DNA of 64,000 nucleotides from Asterias amurensis (Eukaryota > Echinodermata > Asteroidea > Forcipulatida > Asteriidae): contig NC_092653.1 in NCBI RefSeq assembly GCF_032118995.1, forward strand, positions 23,145,202-23,209,201, given 5' to 3'. Under the pieces are notes generated by a model, which was not told the DNA's origin, made no database searches, and saw only the letters and a program-made list of their open reading frames with translations. The position numbers and the translations under genes were made by a program. Below are positions 1-12,000 of the stretch, piece by piece. Within the stretch, counting starts at the first letter, position 1; every line of letters begins with the position of its first letter.

Positions 1-2008
1 ATGGTGTAATTTCTTTCGTAGAGTAGGAAGCCAAATATTTAAGAAGCATCCTCTTCTTTGAATTTGAGGATTAGGAAAAACGACCATCCGCGGCCATCTT
101 GAAACGGATGACCGCAGGTCCCAATAGAAAAACAACAACTTCAATATCGTATTGAAATTCAGGTCTTGGCCCCAACGTGGGGACAGTGTCTATTTGAGAA
201 TTCAGAAAGCATGCAGTCTCAACGGGCAAGGCAATTTCATGAATTTTTATCCGGAATGCAAATCAACAAAAACGAATTTCCTAAGACTGCTGGATTGAAT
301 CCAATGCTGTATAGTTTGTTATGGCGTCAGTAAACAGGCTCATACTTAAGGATGGGCACAACAGCGCGGAGTTATACACGGGGGATGTTTCGACGTAGAA
401 CGAGGTGATAGCAGGGTGTGAAATGCGGCGAAGCGGGCACGGTCTAGTCGCCGGGGCGCTTGTCAAAAGGTGATGTATGCCGCAGCTTACGGGTCACAAC
501 TAGCAATGCATTGGTCTCCCCAATTACTGGAAATTGAGAAAATGTGAACGGTAAATATGTCCAGGCCTATAGATCTTCATCACGCTATATAAATGTGATG
601 GGATTGAGGCTGCTTTGAACATAGACTGGTGCCTTGAATTAATTATTGGCGATGTGGATGAAGTGTTACAGGGGAGCAAACAAAATGGCCGACGCATAAT
701 GAAGGTGTGATGGATGAAGCGTTGCCAGCTCATCTCTTTTGATGACTGCGGGCCGCATGTGTTTTGATGTAGACATATTACTTCAGGCCTCCATTAATTC
801 GTTAATAACTACATGAATGTGATTAATAAAACAGCCGAAAAGGATAGTCATGATAAAACACATTTTGTAAGACGGTTTTAAACTAGATTGTGTTAGTGAG
901 TCTCCTCTTGAAAGAAGTGTTTTGTTCTGAGAATAATATTTTAAAAATGAGATAAGTCTCGACACGAAGAGTGTGCTCTTTGATGTATGGCCCAATTATT
1001 GTTTTCTTTTAATTAATACGATAAAATATTATAATTAATCTTCTTCACACACAAAAAAAACAATCAAGACATCCACATTTTTACCCTTTCTTACATCAGC
1101 TGGACCCCATAAATTATACCGTGGAAATCCATTAACAAAACTTCTAAAAAAAATTCTTCCACAGCTTCTAACACTTTCTTCCACAACTTCCACTCTTTTC
1201 TTCCTCAGATTCTACACTTTTCTTCCACACCCTCCATTCAGCTTCTTCGTACAGTCCTCAAAGTCTAAAGAGACTATACATACCACACATTTTTGTTTAA
1301 AGGGTCTTTGGTATTACGTCGTGACTAAGGCCGTATCCAAATTGTCAGCTACGGCCACGACTGTTGCTAAGGCCGTACAGCCGTTACAAGGAATTTGAAC
1401 ACGGGCTTACAGTCTCATCTCTGTTAAAATAAAATCCATTCCATGCCTTCTTTCACTGTACGAATGGACTCCTACTTGATATTCCTTCTTTCCTTCCTTC
1501 ACCATGACATGAGATGACTACTTTTATTACAACTCGTAGCCACTAATGCAGTGTCACACCTATCACCCATGCGTGTGGTAATGTAACACGCGAGCACTGC
1601 CGTGCTATGTTTTAATTCAGCATCTCAACGGTATGGAGGAGCGATTCAACGGAGTCTTTAAAGGTGTGTTCATCATTGGTTTACGGTAGAGTACATTTAC
1701 ATCCACCCTCCAGTTTCCAAATGAACACCACCACACAACAAACCTGTGAAAAGTTCTTCAAATCGGGTGGTCTCGTGTTGGTGAAAACAACAACAAATAT
1801 TGTTGATGGGGATTGTGGGCACGTATGGGGACTTGGGGAGGGCAGATAAATAAACATATTTATTGTGCCTTTTTTCGTTGGTGATGATACAAGGATGGAA
1901 TTCGGCACAATCAGAGTATGTCATGAGAAAGATATTTAGATATTTATATTTATTGGTTTATTTCATAAACATATTACAAAGGAATGAAGAGTATGACAAC
2001 CTATGGTT
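1..2008. other. Intergenic, no gene seen
   Basis: No open frame here has splice context or recognisable protein similarity. Positions about 1130-1250 are a pyrimidine-rich degenerate repeat built on CTTCCACA/CTTCTACA. Around 1325-1385 the words TAAGGCCGTA and TACGGCC recur in both orientations, which looks like an old repeat remnant. I see nothing else. Confidence 0.6.
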
Positions 2009-2157
2009 GAATGGGAAACTTTTGGGACGCTTGGTGGCAGCAGACTTACCAGGTAAAATCCATTGTTCTCGGTCATGTGCGCACGCTCAGAACTACGTAA
2101 CAATGGAAAGTTACCTGGTAAGTCTGCGGCCACCTAGCGTCCGAAAGTCTCCCATTG
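2009..2157. mobile_element. Palindromic MITE, about 150 bp
   Basis: The two ends are inverted copies of one sequence. The left arm starts near AATGGGAAACTTTTGGGACG and continues through GGTGGCAGCAGACTTACCAG. The right arm is its reverse complement, ending at CCCATTG. Arms are about 50 bp with a few mismatches around a short centre. A half copy of the same sequence lies at 15004-15105 in an ERAL1 intron, so this is a dispersed family. There is no coding capacity. The superfamily cannot be assigned from the ends. Confidence 0.75.
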
Positions 2158-4825
2158 CACTAGAACATGAACAATATAACATTTTCTTTAAAAGAAGCTA
2201 AAAAGTAAAACAGTCTGAAGATTAAGGGCCGTTGCATATTTTGTCCTTGGAAAGAATTACAGGTATAGAACAACAATACATTTTCAAAATGGCCGCCTTT
2301 ACTTGATATTCCTAATGTTTCTTTCCAAGAGTAAAACTGTGTTGGCCTTACAGCCAACTTTCTTTCTCACAACATTACTCTGACGGTGTACCGAATTCCC
2401 CGGTTGTGTCGTGAATTTGCGGGTATAACTATGTTTAAAAATATATTTTTTTATGAGCATGTTGGTTCTGAGAAGATAGAGCCGCTGTGTTTGCGACGTT
2501 TTGAACAGTATACTCTGCTCATCTGCGTACATCTTGCTCGTCTTCTCACCTGGAGAAGACCACAACAGTTCTCCTTAGAACAAACACTTCTCCCGAAGCT
2601 ATTTTATCATCATGGTTGTTTTCTCAAGTTTACTACATGTAGCCTATATAACTACTTTTGACTCATAATGTTCGGACCCGGGAGTCATTTTGAAAGACAT
2701 TGACATTCAAATATTGTTTTTATTGTTGTGTTGATTCCTTCATCCGGCATAATCCTCACAAAGTCTTGATTCTCTGATAAGATTATTCTCCACTAAACCA
2801 CACATCAGCCTCCAATTACCAAACATTTTTGTACTTTGATCTCCCTTTCGATATTATGCATTTTCCATTCAAAGTTAAATGCTCGTGATCGCGAATGCAT
2901 TAACTTCACCAACTGCGATTTAGACCAAAGACGGGGAGAAAAATAAAGCTCGGCAGCTACACACATCGCAAAGGACGTACGACCTCAGGAGACACGTGGC
3001 GAGATCCCTCACTAGAGAGTTTAACAAAATAGCTCCAGAGTTTCCCCATTTACCTCTTTTCTCTTTCTTTATTTAACATTTTGGAGAAATGCGCTGTATC
3101 CACAGGCCTGTGTAATGTAACCCCGAGGGATATAAACAATCACAAAGGGGGAGGTGTAAGGGCATTAACAGATTACAAAACAAAAAAAGTTGTGTACAAA
3201 ATATTAGGGGTGTGGGTGATAGAGCTCGGTCACAATGCTGATGTGTTGCCGAACAGTGGGCCTGAGAAGTGGCTTAAGAGGGGCTCGTTGTCTGATGTGA
3301 GCCGCCGGCAGAAATGACCAGTCAACGGTTGACTTGTCCGGTGAAACACCCAGGGAAATGAGCCGTGGGTAGGCTGCGATCGGCGGCCCGTTGCACTCGC
3401 CCTGCCCGCGCCATCGCAGCTGCAGCAGGACGGCTGCGTAGAAGACGACCGTCCACCACGGCCCCGTCCACACGGTCGCTCGCGATCAATACACCCGAAA
3501 CATGTACATGTACACCGTTTGATGAATCTCTTCTCGCACCGACTTGGGGCTTGTACAAGACAGTTTTCAGACTAATTTTCCTGTCGGGTTATTTATTGAT
3601 AATTGCATACGGTACACTGGAGGCCATAATTATCCGGAAGAAATGAATGGAAATCATAAAGTGTGTGTGGATTGCCAAGTCTCACGGGATCGGGCGGAAA
3701 AAGTCACTTTGACTTTTTATAGAGACCGACACGACGTTATAGGTCTTTAAGTAATGTAAATGAGACAACTTCTTATATTTTCGTTTTGTTTGTATAGGGG
3801 GCCTAATTGAGGATACATTGGTGACACAAGAAGTGCAGATGAACAGTAACCGAAATTGCGAGATTTTGTTTCTCTTTTTGTGTTTTAAAAGGAACCCAGC
3901 GAGAACAGGGAAACAATAGTCCTAACAGAAAACGATACAATTTAAAAACAATGCCTGCTTAGCCAATTCTCAATTTTATAGGGCATATATTTCAACAACA
4001 GTTAGATCTGTACTGAGGTATGACGTCATTATGATGTCATAAATTTTGAAACAAGGTTTACAAATTCAAATCTTGAGAGCCGCAATTAAATTCACAGATA
4101 CCAATACTTCCTTCAAAGATATTTTAACGCAAATGATCTTCTCATCATTTTTCAACAGATCTGTTAATGTCTCTCCCGAACACCTTGGTTATGTTTTAAA
4201 AAAAACCTTAGTGTTTAGTTTTGATTATTGTCTTCTTCTTCTTTCTTCTTCGTCATCTTCTTCGCCGTCTTTTCAATTATCACTTCTGTACTTTTGTTTG
4301 AAGACGTTACACTCTTACTGTATGTTATCATAACCGCAAATACTGCCATTTAAAAAAGAATACTTCTACATTAGTGCCAGATGATTATGGCTGTGATGAA
4401 GCAGAAAACATTCATTTTTAGAACAAAGGTAATCCCACCTGCCGCAATTTGGGAGACAATCAAATCTCTCCGAGACATACTCGGAACTATATCATATCGA
4501 CGTTCCGGTTGCTACGGAGTTTGACCTCTGAGTGCCAATACTTCCGGTTGTGACTCCGAAACCGGAAGCGATTGTTCACGGAGCGCTTGCCCCGTTGAAT
4601 GGTGGGTATTTACCCCCTGTCTGGTGCCGGCCCTGGGCATTCAACTTGAGTGAAAGGTTTATACTGTTTTATATTTAAGGGAGACTTGTGTTACAATTTG
4701 TTCACTCTTCAATTATCGATGAACAGTTAGACACGGTAGAGTATCGATGTAGGCCTACTCATAAATAACCGGGTCCGTTTGGATGCAAAACGTATGCCTA
4801 CATCTGACAAGATTTCGTTTGAGAT
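2158..4825. other. Intergenic, with one GC-rich island
   Basis: No gene can be supported. A GC-rich block at about 3360-3490 is open in frames on both strands but has no usable ATG and splice context (see findings). Around 4500-4590 there are three ETS-like CCGGAAG/CTTCCGG words close together. A CTTCTT/CTTCGT-rich tract lies at 4230-4265. The remainder is unremarkable AT-rich sequence. Confidence 0.5.
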
Positions 4826-5190
4826 TTGTGGGTTCAAATCCCGGCCTGGCCGGTGAATGTTTTGAGCAGAACAAGGCTATCATAAAGCGCTTCTCTGAAC
4901 CCATGATTGTGTACAAATTGGGACCTGTGTAGGCCTATGTGGCAGAGTCATCTGATGTGGGTTCCAATCTCAACCTGATGGACCGCCATGAAATGTCATT
5001 GGGCAAAAAACACTTAACCATTAATTGCTTCTCTTAACCCAGATGTATGACGTGGAAACCTTTATAGGTGGCAGAGTCATCAGAACGTGGGTTCAAATCC
5101 CAGCCGTGACTGACATAATGTGTATCATTGGTCAATACACTTATACCATAAATTGCTTCTCTTAACCCAGGTGCTTAAATGGGAACTTGT
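4826..5190 (+). repeat. Tandem tRNA-derived SINE units
   Basis: Three consecutive units of roughly 110-125 bp each carry a B-box-like motif (GTGGGTTCAAATCCC at 4827 and 5089, a degenerate GTGGGTTCCAATC near 4958). A shared tail ending TTGCTTCTCTTAACCCAG follows. Units 2 and 3 also have an A-box-like TGGCAGAGTCATC. The tail resembles that of the SINEs at 34440 and 39117. The head-to-tail arrangement suggests a multimeric SINE or local duplication. Confidence 0.6.
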
Positions 5191-8100
5191 GCTGCCCTGA
5201 TACGGTATTTTGTTAAAACTTCTTAGAACTAATGAATAAGCAGTTATAAGGTTTTTTAACAGTGTTTGCATTTTTATGGGTGGTTCCTTGAACACGTTAT
5301 TTGCTTGTATATATATTTTTTTAACATGCCTCCATAGCATTCACCTCACTTTGTTTCTTATTCTTACTAAGGTTTGAGCGTAAAACCAGACTTTCTGCTT
5401 CTTCACACCCTCACACTCTTGATTTGTTGAGTTGTGGAACAAAGAAGTGGATGTTTCCCCCATCCTACAATCTGGACTGTTTGAAGAGGAAAACTCTGCC
5501 TCCAGCTCCCCTGGGTTATTTTGGGGGGTTGTGTAATCATTTTCTTCTTGTAGCCCTTTCTAGAGTGGCTTTTAGCCTTGTTTGGGGCGAATTTGCATTA
5601 AAACAAAATATCGATTTGAATTTGAAAACATGATTTTTTGGAACAAAATCTGTAGACGTGTATATCCAAGGAAGACACAACACCTGGCTCATAGTAGACA
5701 AACAGTCACTTCCCAAATGATGCATGACTGCTGTGTGTACTCTCGATAAACTTAACTATTGACACGCACTCAGAATTTGTGTTTATTTCACAAATGCAAC
5801 AGTCTGGATTGTGTTGCTTCATGTTTCGTTGGTGTCCACACATAGAAGTCAAAGTCAATCGGTAGTTATTTTTCGTCTCTATTATGTTTCCTTAATAGTC
5901 GTTCAATATTGACACTGGTTTCACGCCTTCTGTAACTTCTCACGATCTTTTAATTGTTGCCGTTCGATTACCAGGGGGTGGGAAACATGCACTTCGGCTC
6001 ACTGCAAATTATAACCGATACATGCTATAAGCTGTTGATTTTTCTTGTACACCTTTTGAGGTCTTTATTATGACACACTATCTGATGGCAATGATGTTCG
6101 TACATCCAAAAGCTAAAAGCCAATACTTTAAAAAAAGAAAAAGAAAAAAAAGTACAGTTCTTTCACGTTAACTTACTTTGCAATATGGTTGGTAAACGCC
6201 TACAGCTTTTACGGCCAATGTTTGAAAACAATTACAATACACAAAACGGTATTAGACAAGTCAACCTTATCAACAACAAAATTGAGACATATTAATAAAA
6301 AAAAAACTAGACAAAGAATGATACTCGTTATTATTACGGTTCATTTCGCAACCAAGTTAAATAACGGTATAGCATTGTAGTAATTCATTGTTACTTATTA
6401 CAAAAATAAATAAAAAATAATATTCTTTGTCCCTGATGCAAATTTAACATCTATTACATATACACATAGTTTTGTAACCACAATTTGTTTTCTTCGTGTG
6501 CTCTATAAGCGGACAAGTGGAAAATTCCATCTTTTGTTTACCTTTCATAGCAATTCAAATGGTGAATGTCAAATTCAACTTAACACAACTTGACATGGAA
6601 TTACATCATACGATGTATATTTAAAATGATGTAAACATAACAGTATTACAATTTTCTCTTGAGAACTGCAAAAGCTGTCCGGACGACCAAATAAGAAACA
6701 ATACTCGGTTTTGTTGACGTACTTATCTGGGGAGTGGGTGCCGAGGGTTTGGGAGCGTGTTGCTACTTCAGCCAATAGCGCAGCACATTGTTTAACTTTC
6801 TACCCGGGTCCAATGGCACTCACGGTGGAATCCTGCGGATAGAATCACGCCCACGGTTTGATCCATCTTTGGTTTTTTAGAGATAACATTCAACCAAATC
6901 ATCTGGGGTTTACTGTAGGCTATATATACATTCAACCCAAATTTTACTCGTTGGAAGTTTTTTTTTCAAAGAGACTCACAAGGAATATTGTATGTTTTGT
7001 GTACTGGATTTTGGGCCGCACATCGGTAACCGGCGTATAGGCCTGTACTTGACAATCATGTTTCTGCATTTAATCCAAACCTGTTGCGATATATCATCGG
7101 TTTGCTAAAGATTGATTTCATTCAAGGCATCTGGTTTTCAATTAGTTAAATAAAAAATAAAATAACAAATTCCTCCGCGAAATTCTAGATATGTTTTATA
7201 GCGGAACCACAAAACATCGGTGGTAAAGATTTTTCCATTTGGAGTTAACAAAACACGAACGATTTCTAATATGAAATTCACAAGTTGAACTCAATTAGAA
7301 GTTGATCGAGAGTTGGCGCTCACTGTAAGACAAAAGGAAAATGCAATTTTTGTTTCATTTCAAATACATAATCTCGTTTTCCCTCCTTCCATAAAGGCTA
7401 TTGAAGTTTAGCAAACAAGAGAAACGTAGAAATACAAACCAGGGTCAATCAGAGGGTATTCAATTCTAAAAAGTAGCTCCATTGTTAACTGTCTTCCTCG
7501 AAAACCCGATTGCGTCACGTACGGTGCTTTTTTCCTCGTCCAATAAAAACACGCGAGCTAATTGTCCTTAGATAAAACACTGATTCAGTTAGGGGACGCC
7601 ATATTGATATGAATTATTGTACGAACAAAGGGGAATAAATGCCCGTGGCGTGGGCTGGATATTACTTTTTTTTGTGTTTTTGAAACGATCTAAGTTGGGC
7701 TTTTATATGACGGGAACATTGGAAGAAACCACATATTGTACATAGGCATGGTTTTCCTATAGAATTGTGCAGTAGGCCTACAATATTGGCGGCGCTTTCA
7801 CAGGGTCCGTTTTTCATCTCCCAAAAATTAATTTCCCTACCACAATTCCCCTATCTCTCATAAGAAACACCCCCATCACATTCAAACTGTCAAAAGCAAT
7901 TCTTTCAGTGGGGCATGTACATCTGTATAGTTGTGTATGTGCATCGCTATTAACATGTTGTAACACCTACCTTTTTCATCTGCAATAAAATTATATAGAG
8001 CAGCATTCAAAGTGCACGTTTATGTTGGACATTAAACAGCGGGTTGGTTTTCAGGTCGGGATTTTCTTGAATAGGCCTCAATGACCAACTCTTTTGCGAC

Positions 8101-8480
8101 TCGTTTTGTGTAATTGTAGTCCAATGTCAAAGCCACGAGTCTGGCAAACCAGCAGGGTGCACCACTCCAATAAAAATCAGCCACTAATGCTACCTTGAAC
8201 TATTCAAATAATTTTAAAAGTCTCACAGCCTCTTGAAAACGTTTAAATTGTTTTCTGGAAACTGTATCTAAGGTAGATCTCACACCAAAAAACGGCTAGA
8301 AATACTCCATCGTTAGCAAACAATGGGCAGACTGAAAATAAGGGCTATTTTTAGAGGGCTAAATTGCACCAAATATGCTCCATGTTGAAGGTCAAACAAT
8401 CCCAGGGGCACAACGACGATATTGGACCATTTCTCGCCAGTCCATAAGCCATACCTTCAAAAAGAAAGAGATAATTATTT
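5191..8480. other. Intergenic, nothing recognised
   Basis: AT-rich DNA without a supported exon, RNA gene or clear repeat. The octamer TAGGCCTA occurs near 7773. Confidence 0.5.
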
Positions 8481-8519
8481 TAACGAGGCTCGGCGCATGA
8501 GTTTCTATGCATGATCCCA

Positions 8520-8935
8520 TCCCGGCCCCCCGGTGTCAGATGCAATTGTGTCCGCCATGCAATACTGTCCGATCCGAACACTTTTGCACCGTGCAATCGT
8601 GTCCGGGCTATGAAAAAAACCGTCCGGTATAATGTGCGCGCGCAACGAGCGTGCATGCACTGAATATACAGCATGTCATTTCCTATGTCATTTATGACAT
8701 GCACTTTATAGCTTGTAAAAAAATGGCGAACGTGTTCCGTCGACCAAGGGCGTTTTATTTACTGCAAGGACGGTTTTGCACGGGGGCGGACACAACTGCT
8801 AATGCAAATGTGTCCTGGCGGACACAATTGCATTATGCAGCAGCGTCCGGGCGGACACGATTGCACATGCAAAACCGTCCGGCGAACAATATTGCATTTG
8901 CAATAGTGTCCTCCGGATAGTATTGCATAGATGAC
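8520..8935. repeat. Array of short palindromic units upstream of ERAL1
   Basis: From 8760 to 8935 there are four to five consecutive units of about 31-35 bp. Each begins GGACAC and ends GTGTCC or CGTCC, around a core of ATTGCAT/ATGCAAT type, so every unit can fold on itself. Related words (ATGCAATTGTGTCCG, GCAATCGTGTCCGGG) occur at 8530-8620, with a non-repetitive stretch between. No coding sequence is evident. The array ends about 135 bp before the ERAL1 start codon, so it lies in or next to that promoter. It may be a foldback element end or a satellite seed. Confidence 0.7.
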
Positions 8936-8996
8936 ATACATGCATGCGACACCGGCCCAGCAGTAGGATAGGCAGCGGACTACGAAATAATAGTAT

Positions 8997-9006
8997 AGCG
9001 CCCTCT
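8997..9006 (-). promoter_or_regulatory. CTCF-core-like motif 5' of ERAL1
   Basis: The minus strand reads AGAGGGCGCT, matching the core of the animal CTCF motif, about 66 bp before the ERAL1 start codon. The same word recurs at several places in the window. Function is inferred from the motif only. Confidence 0.25.
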
Positions 9007-9068
9007 GTGATTATGTGAAAGACAGAAGTACGACGACTTGGAGCAAGTCTACTTAATGCGCAGAAATA

Positions 9069-9079
9069 AACATGGCGGC
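9069..9079 (+). promoter_or_regulatory. YY1-like element overlapping ERAL1 start codon
   Basis: AACATGGCGGC contains the ERAL1 ATG and matches the YY1 consensus AANATGGCGGC. In animals this element often sits at the start codon of TATA-less housekeeping and mitochondrial genes. The motif is visible; its use here is inferred. Confidence 0.45.
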
Positions 9080-12000
9080 CCCCATGTGTCAATCTATTTC
9101 TCGATTACTACGGACACGTTTTGCAATATGCCTGCAATTTCAAAGAGGTGAGACTAACCTTGTTTTGTCATTTAGTTGTCCAGTTCTAACTGCATCTTAA
9201 TTGTGAGAGAAATAAATTGCAAACCACAATTCTCTGCTCTTTTAATATTTCCTCTGCTTACCAGTTATCACGCTATTATGCCTTTTTCTTTGAATTGGGA
9301 AAAAAATAATGATGCCATATATCAACCGATGCCCTAATTATCTTCATTTGTTAATTCGAAGTGTGCAAACATGTATTAAAACTTGATGGACATTGAAATG
9401 TTCATACCACACACCGATCTTGGATGACTTCAACTGGCCCCATTTGTTTTGAGTTTTTCCTGTTTTCACGGCAAACGAGAAAGTATGGTTTCCCGGTGAA
9501 GCCATACATGGAAGAAACATCTGCAGTGACTACAAGTGTTCTTTGAGACTCTGTTACAAAATAAAAATCTCCAAAAATATTAGAAAATTATATAAGGCAC
9601 AGGCTTCTTTAAGCCTCGGTATTTTTTTTCAAGAATGCTCAGCAAAACATTCAGTCACATGATTTTGATCATCATGATTGTGAATTGAAATAGCGTTTGA
9701 TGAAACTTTTTTCGGTGGGCAAATATTTTTATATGGCCTCAACATTATGACATATTATTTGTGTACCTTGTAGAAATGCCTAAAATACCAAACTTTTTGC
9801 ATTTACAAGTGCAAATGACCAGTGGAGCCTTACGTGTTTCTAAGTTTTGGTCAAAGAAGAGGAGACTCTTTGCTTGGCATATAAAACCACACAATTTTTA
9901 TCTAGGGACTGTTAACATCGCGCACAGAGAGGTAAAAGATTTGCAACGATAATAGGGACACCTCGAAAACAGGACCTCCTACGATTTATACTTTTTATTT
10001 TACTTGATTGCACTGCAGGTTGCACACACATGACACATGCACATCTTTATTTCTTGTGTACATATTGTGGCACCCACTGACCGCTGAGCACACAAACCGT
10101 CCACCGTCGGCAGCCCGAGCCGCACCCTTGTGTAGTACTAGATGCTGAATAGGCTTTGACAAGTAGCTGAATTATTGTTATTTAATGTTTGCTACATGAT
10201 GCAGTGCGCATCCGACCTAGCGCCGTTTTGATAATTCTTGGGGCCTGCTCTTATTTTTGTTACGTTTCTAGGGACTACTATACTAGCTGGAGGTTTTCAA
10301 CCAGGTTTCAGAAAAAGTATTTTAGTTTTGTTGTATTTTGATGGAACAGTGACGTCTCTGAATGTTTAAAATTTTCTTTTCTTTTTTCAACAGTGGAAAA
10401 ACCACTTGTCTGCACTCACTGCAGACAGTCTTCTTCTCGTGTTACAACAAAAGAGGGCGCAGTTCACAATGGCCTTCGTCAAGATGACCCATTTTCCACA
10501 AATGGAGTTGAAGAGAACAAGGAAAAAACCCACAGTGGAATTCCTATCAGTTCAGAGAAAGGTAGGAATTGTTAGTTTGCCACTCTTAATAACACATAAT
10601 GCAGGAGCCTCAGTGTGCAGAGTCTTAATGCTCTGCTCATTGGGGCTTCACAGTTTTGCACACTTTCATAATTTCTCGTTAAATTCATAATCTAAATACC
10701 ATACTTATATTCAACTCAAGTCACAAACTGTACAAACTGAGTGTCCCAAAGACTCCAAAAACATGCATTCAGTCCAAGTTTCTATGACCTGATCAGATTG
10801 TCATTTTTGACTTGAGGTCCTTCTTGACTTCTCCATTATCTATCAGTTGTAGATCTTGATTTAGGGTGGAAAATCCACAAAACCATTTACTTGACAGGAA
10901 CTGTTTTTAAAAGACTAGAATCAAATAAGAAAACAAGTTAACCAACTTTTTATTTAAGCAAGCACCAAGACATTTCAAGTAAAAATTTGTGTATTATTCA
11001 TTGCTCAATACAATTGTTCCAATTTGTTCTTGGCAGCTCTCCAGGAGATGTTATTGCTCAAGAAGCCCAATCTGCCAGACGATTCACGAGTCCTAAATGT
11101 CGCCATCATCGGGTCACCCAACGCTGGCAAATCAACACTTATCAATCGACTCATGGGTCAAAGGGTAAGGGTTAAAACTCTACTGGTTCCCTCGGGGTGG
11201 TAGGTTGATACTTGTCCAAGAGCTGTATATTTGAGAGAAATTGGACATAGAGGGACTAACTTCAGTGGACCACACTCCAAGCACGGCTCGCACAGGCCAA
11301 AGCAGTTACGATCTTAAGGATCTTTAACAACCTGGTTGACATCCCACTCACATTTCTGACACCAACCATTGCTCTGAGCAGAGTCGTTCTTACAGAACAG
11401 GGGTTTACTAACACTCATTCTTTCTCAACAGCATTTGAACAATCTCTGTGAAGGCATCAACTGCGCATCTCTTGCGAGTCTTAAACAGGGTATAGTCAGT
11501 CCAGCAACAGTCCAGTGAATGTACTTTGCAACACATTCACTGTTTACACACCCATCTGCATTATATATCCCCACCCTAGCATGCGCACATCAACCAAGGT
11601 ACATAATACACCAGATTGTTGACTGTAATCTCATGGAAGAAGAACAAGACCTACTTTCACCCATGAGAATAATATTATAACCCAAGAGTCAGAGGTCTTC
11701 ACTGAAAAAGAAACGGTATTGATATTTTTTCACATCAGGGTCTCTCCTTTCTTTCAGATTTGTTCGGTCTCAAGTAAAGTCCACACAACGCGCTCTACTG
11801 CCCTGGCTGTTCTCACAAGAAATAATACACAAATTGTGAGTAATTTCTGTACTATCTAATAAGTCTGATAATACTGTTGCTTTGGGGATGCTTTCAGTTG
11901 GAACCCTATTCAACACTTTTGAATGTGTACCCTCCAAATGTCTAGATACTTTTTTGGCTGAGAAAACAACAAAAAACTGTCACAGTATTTTCATTAAGAA

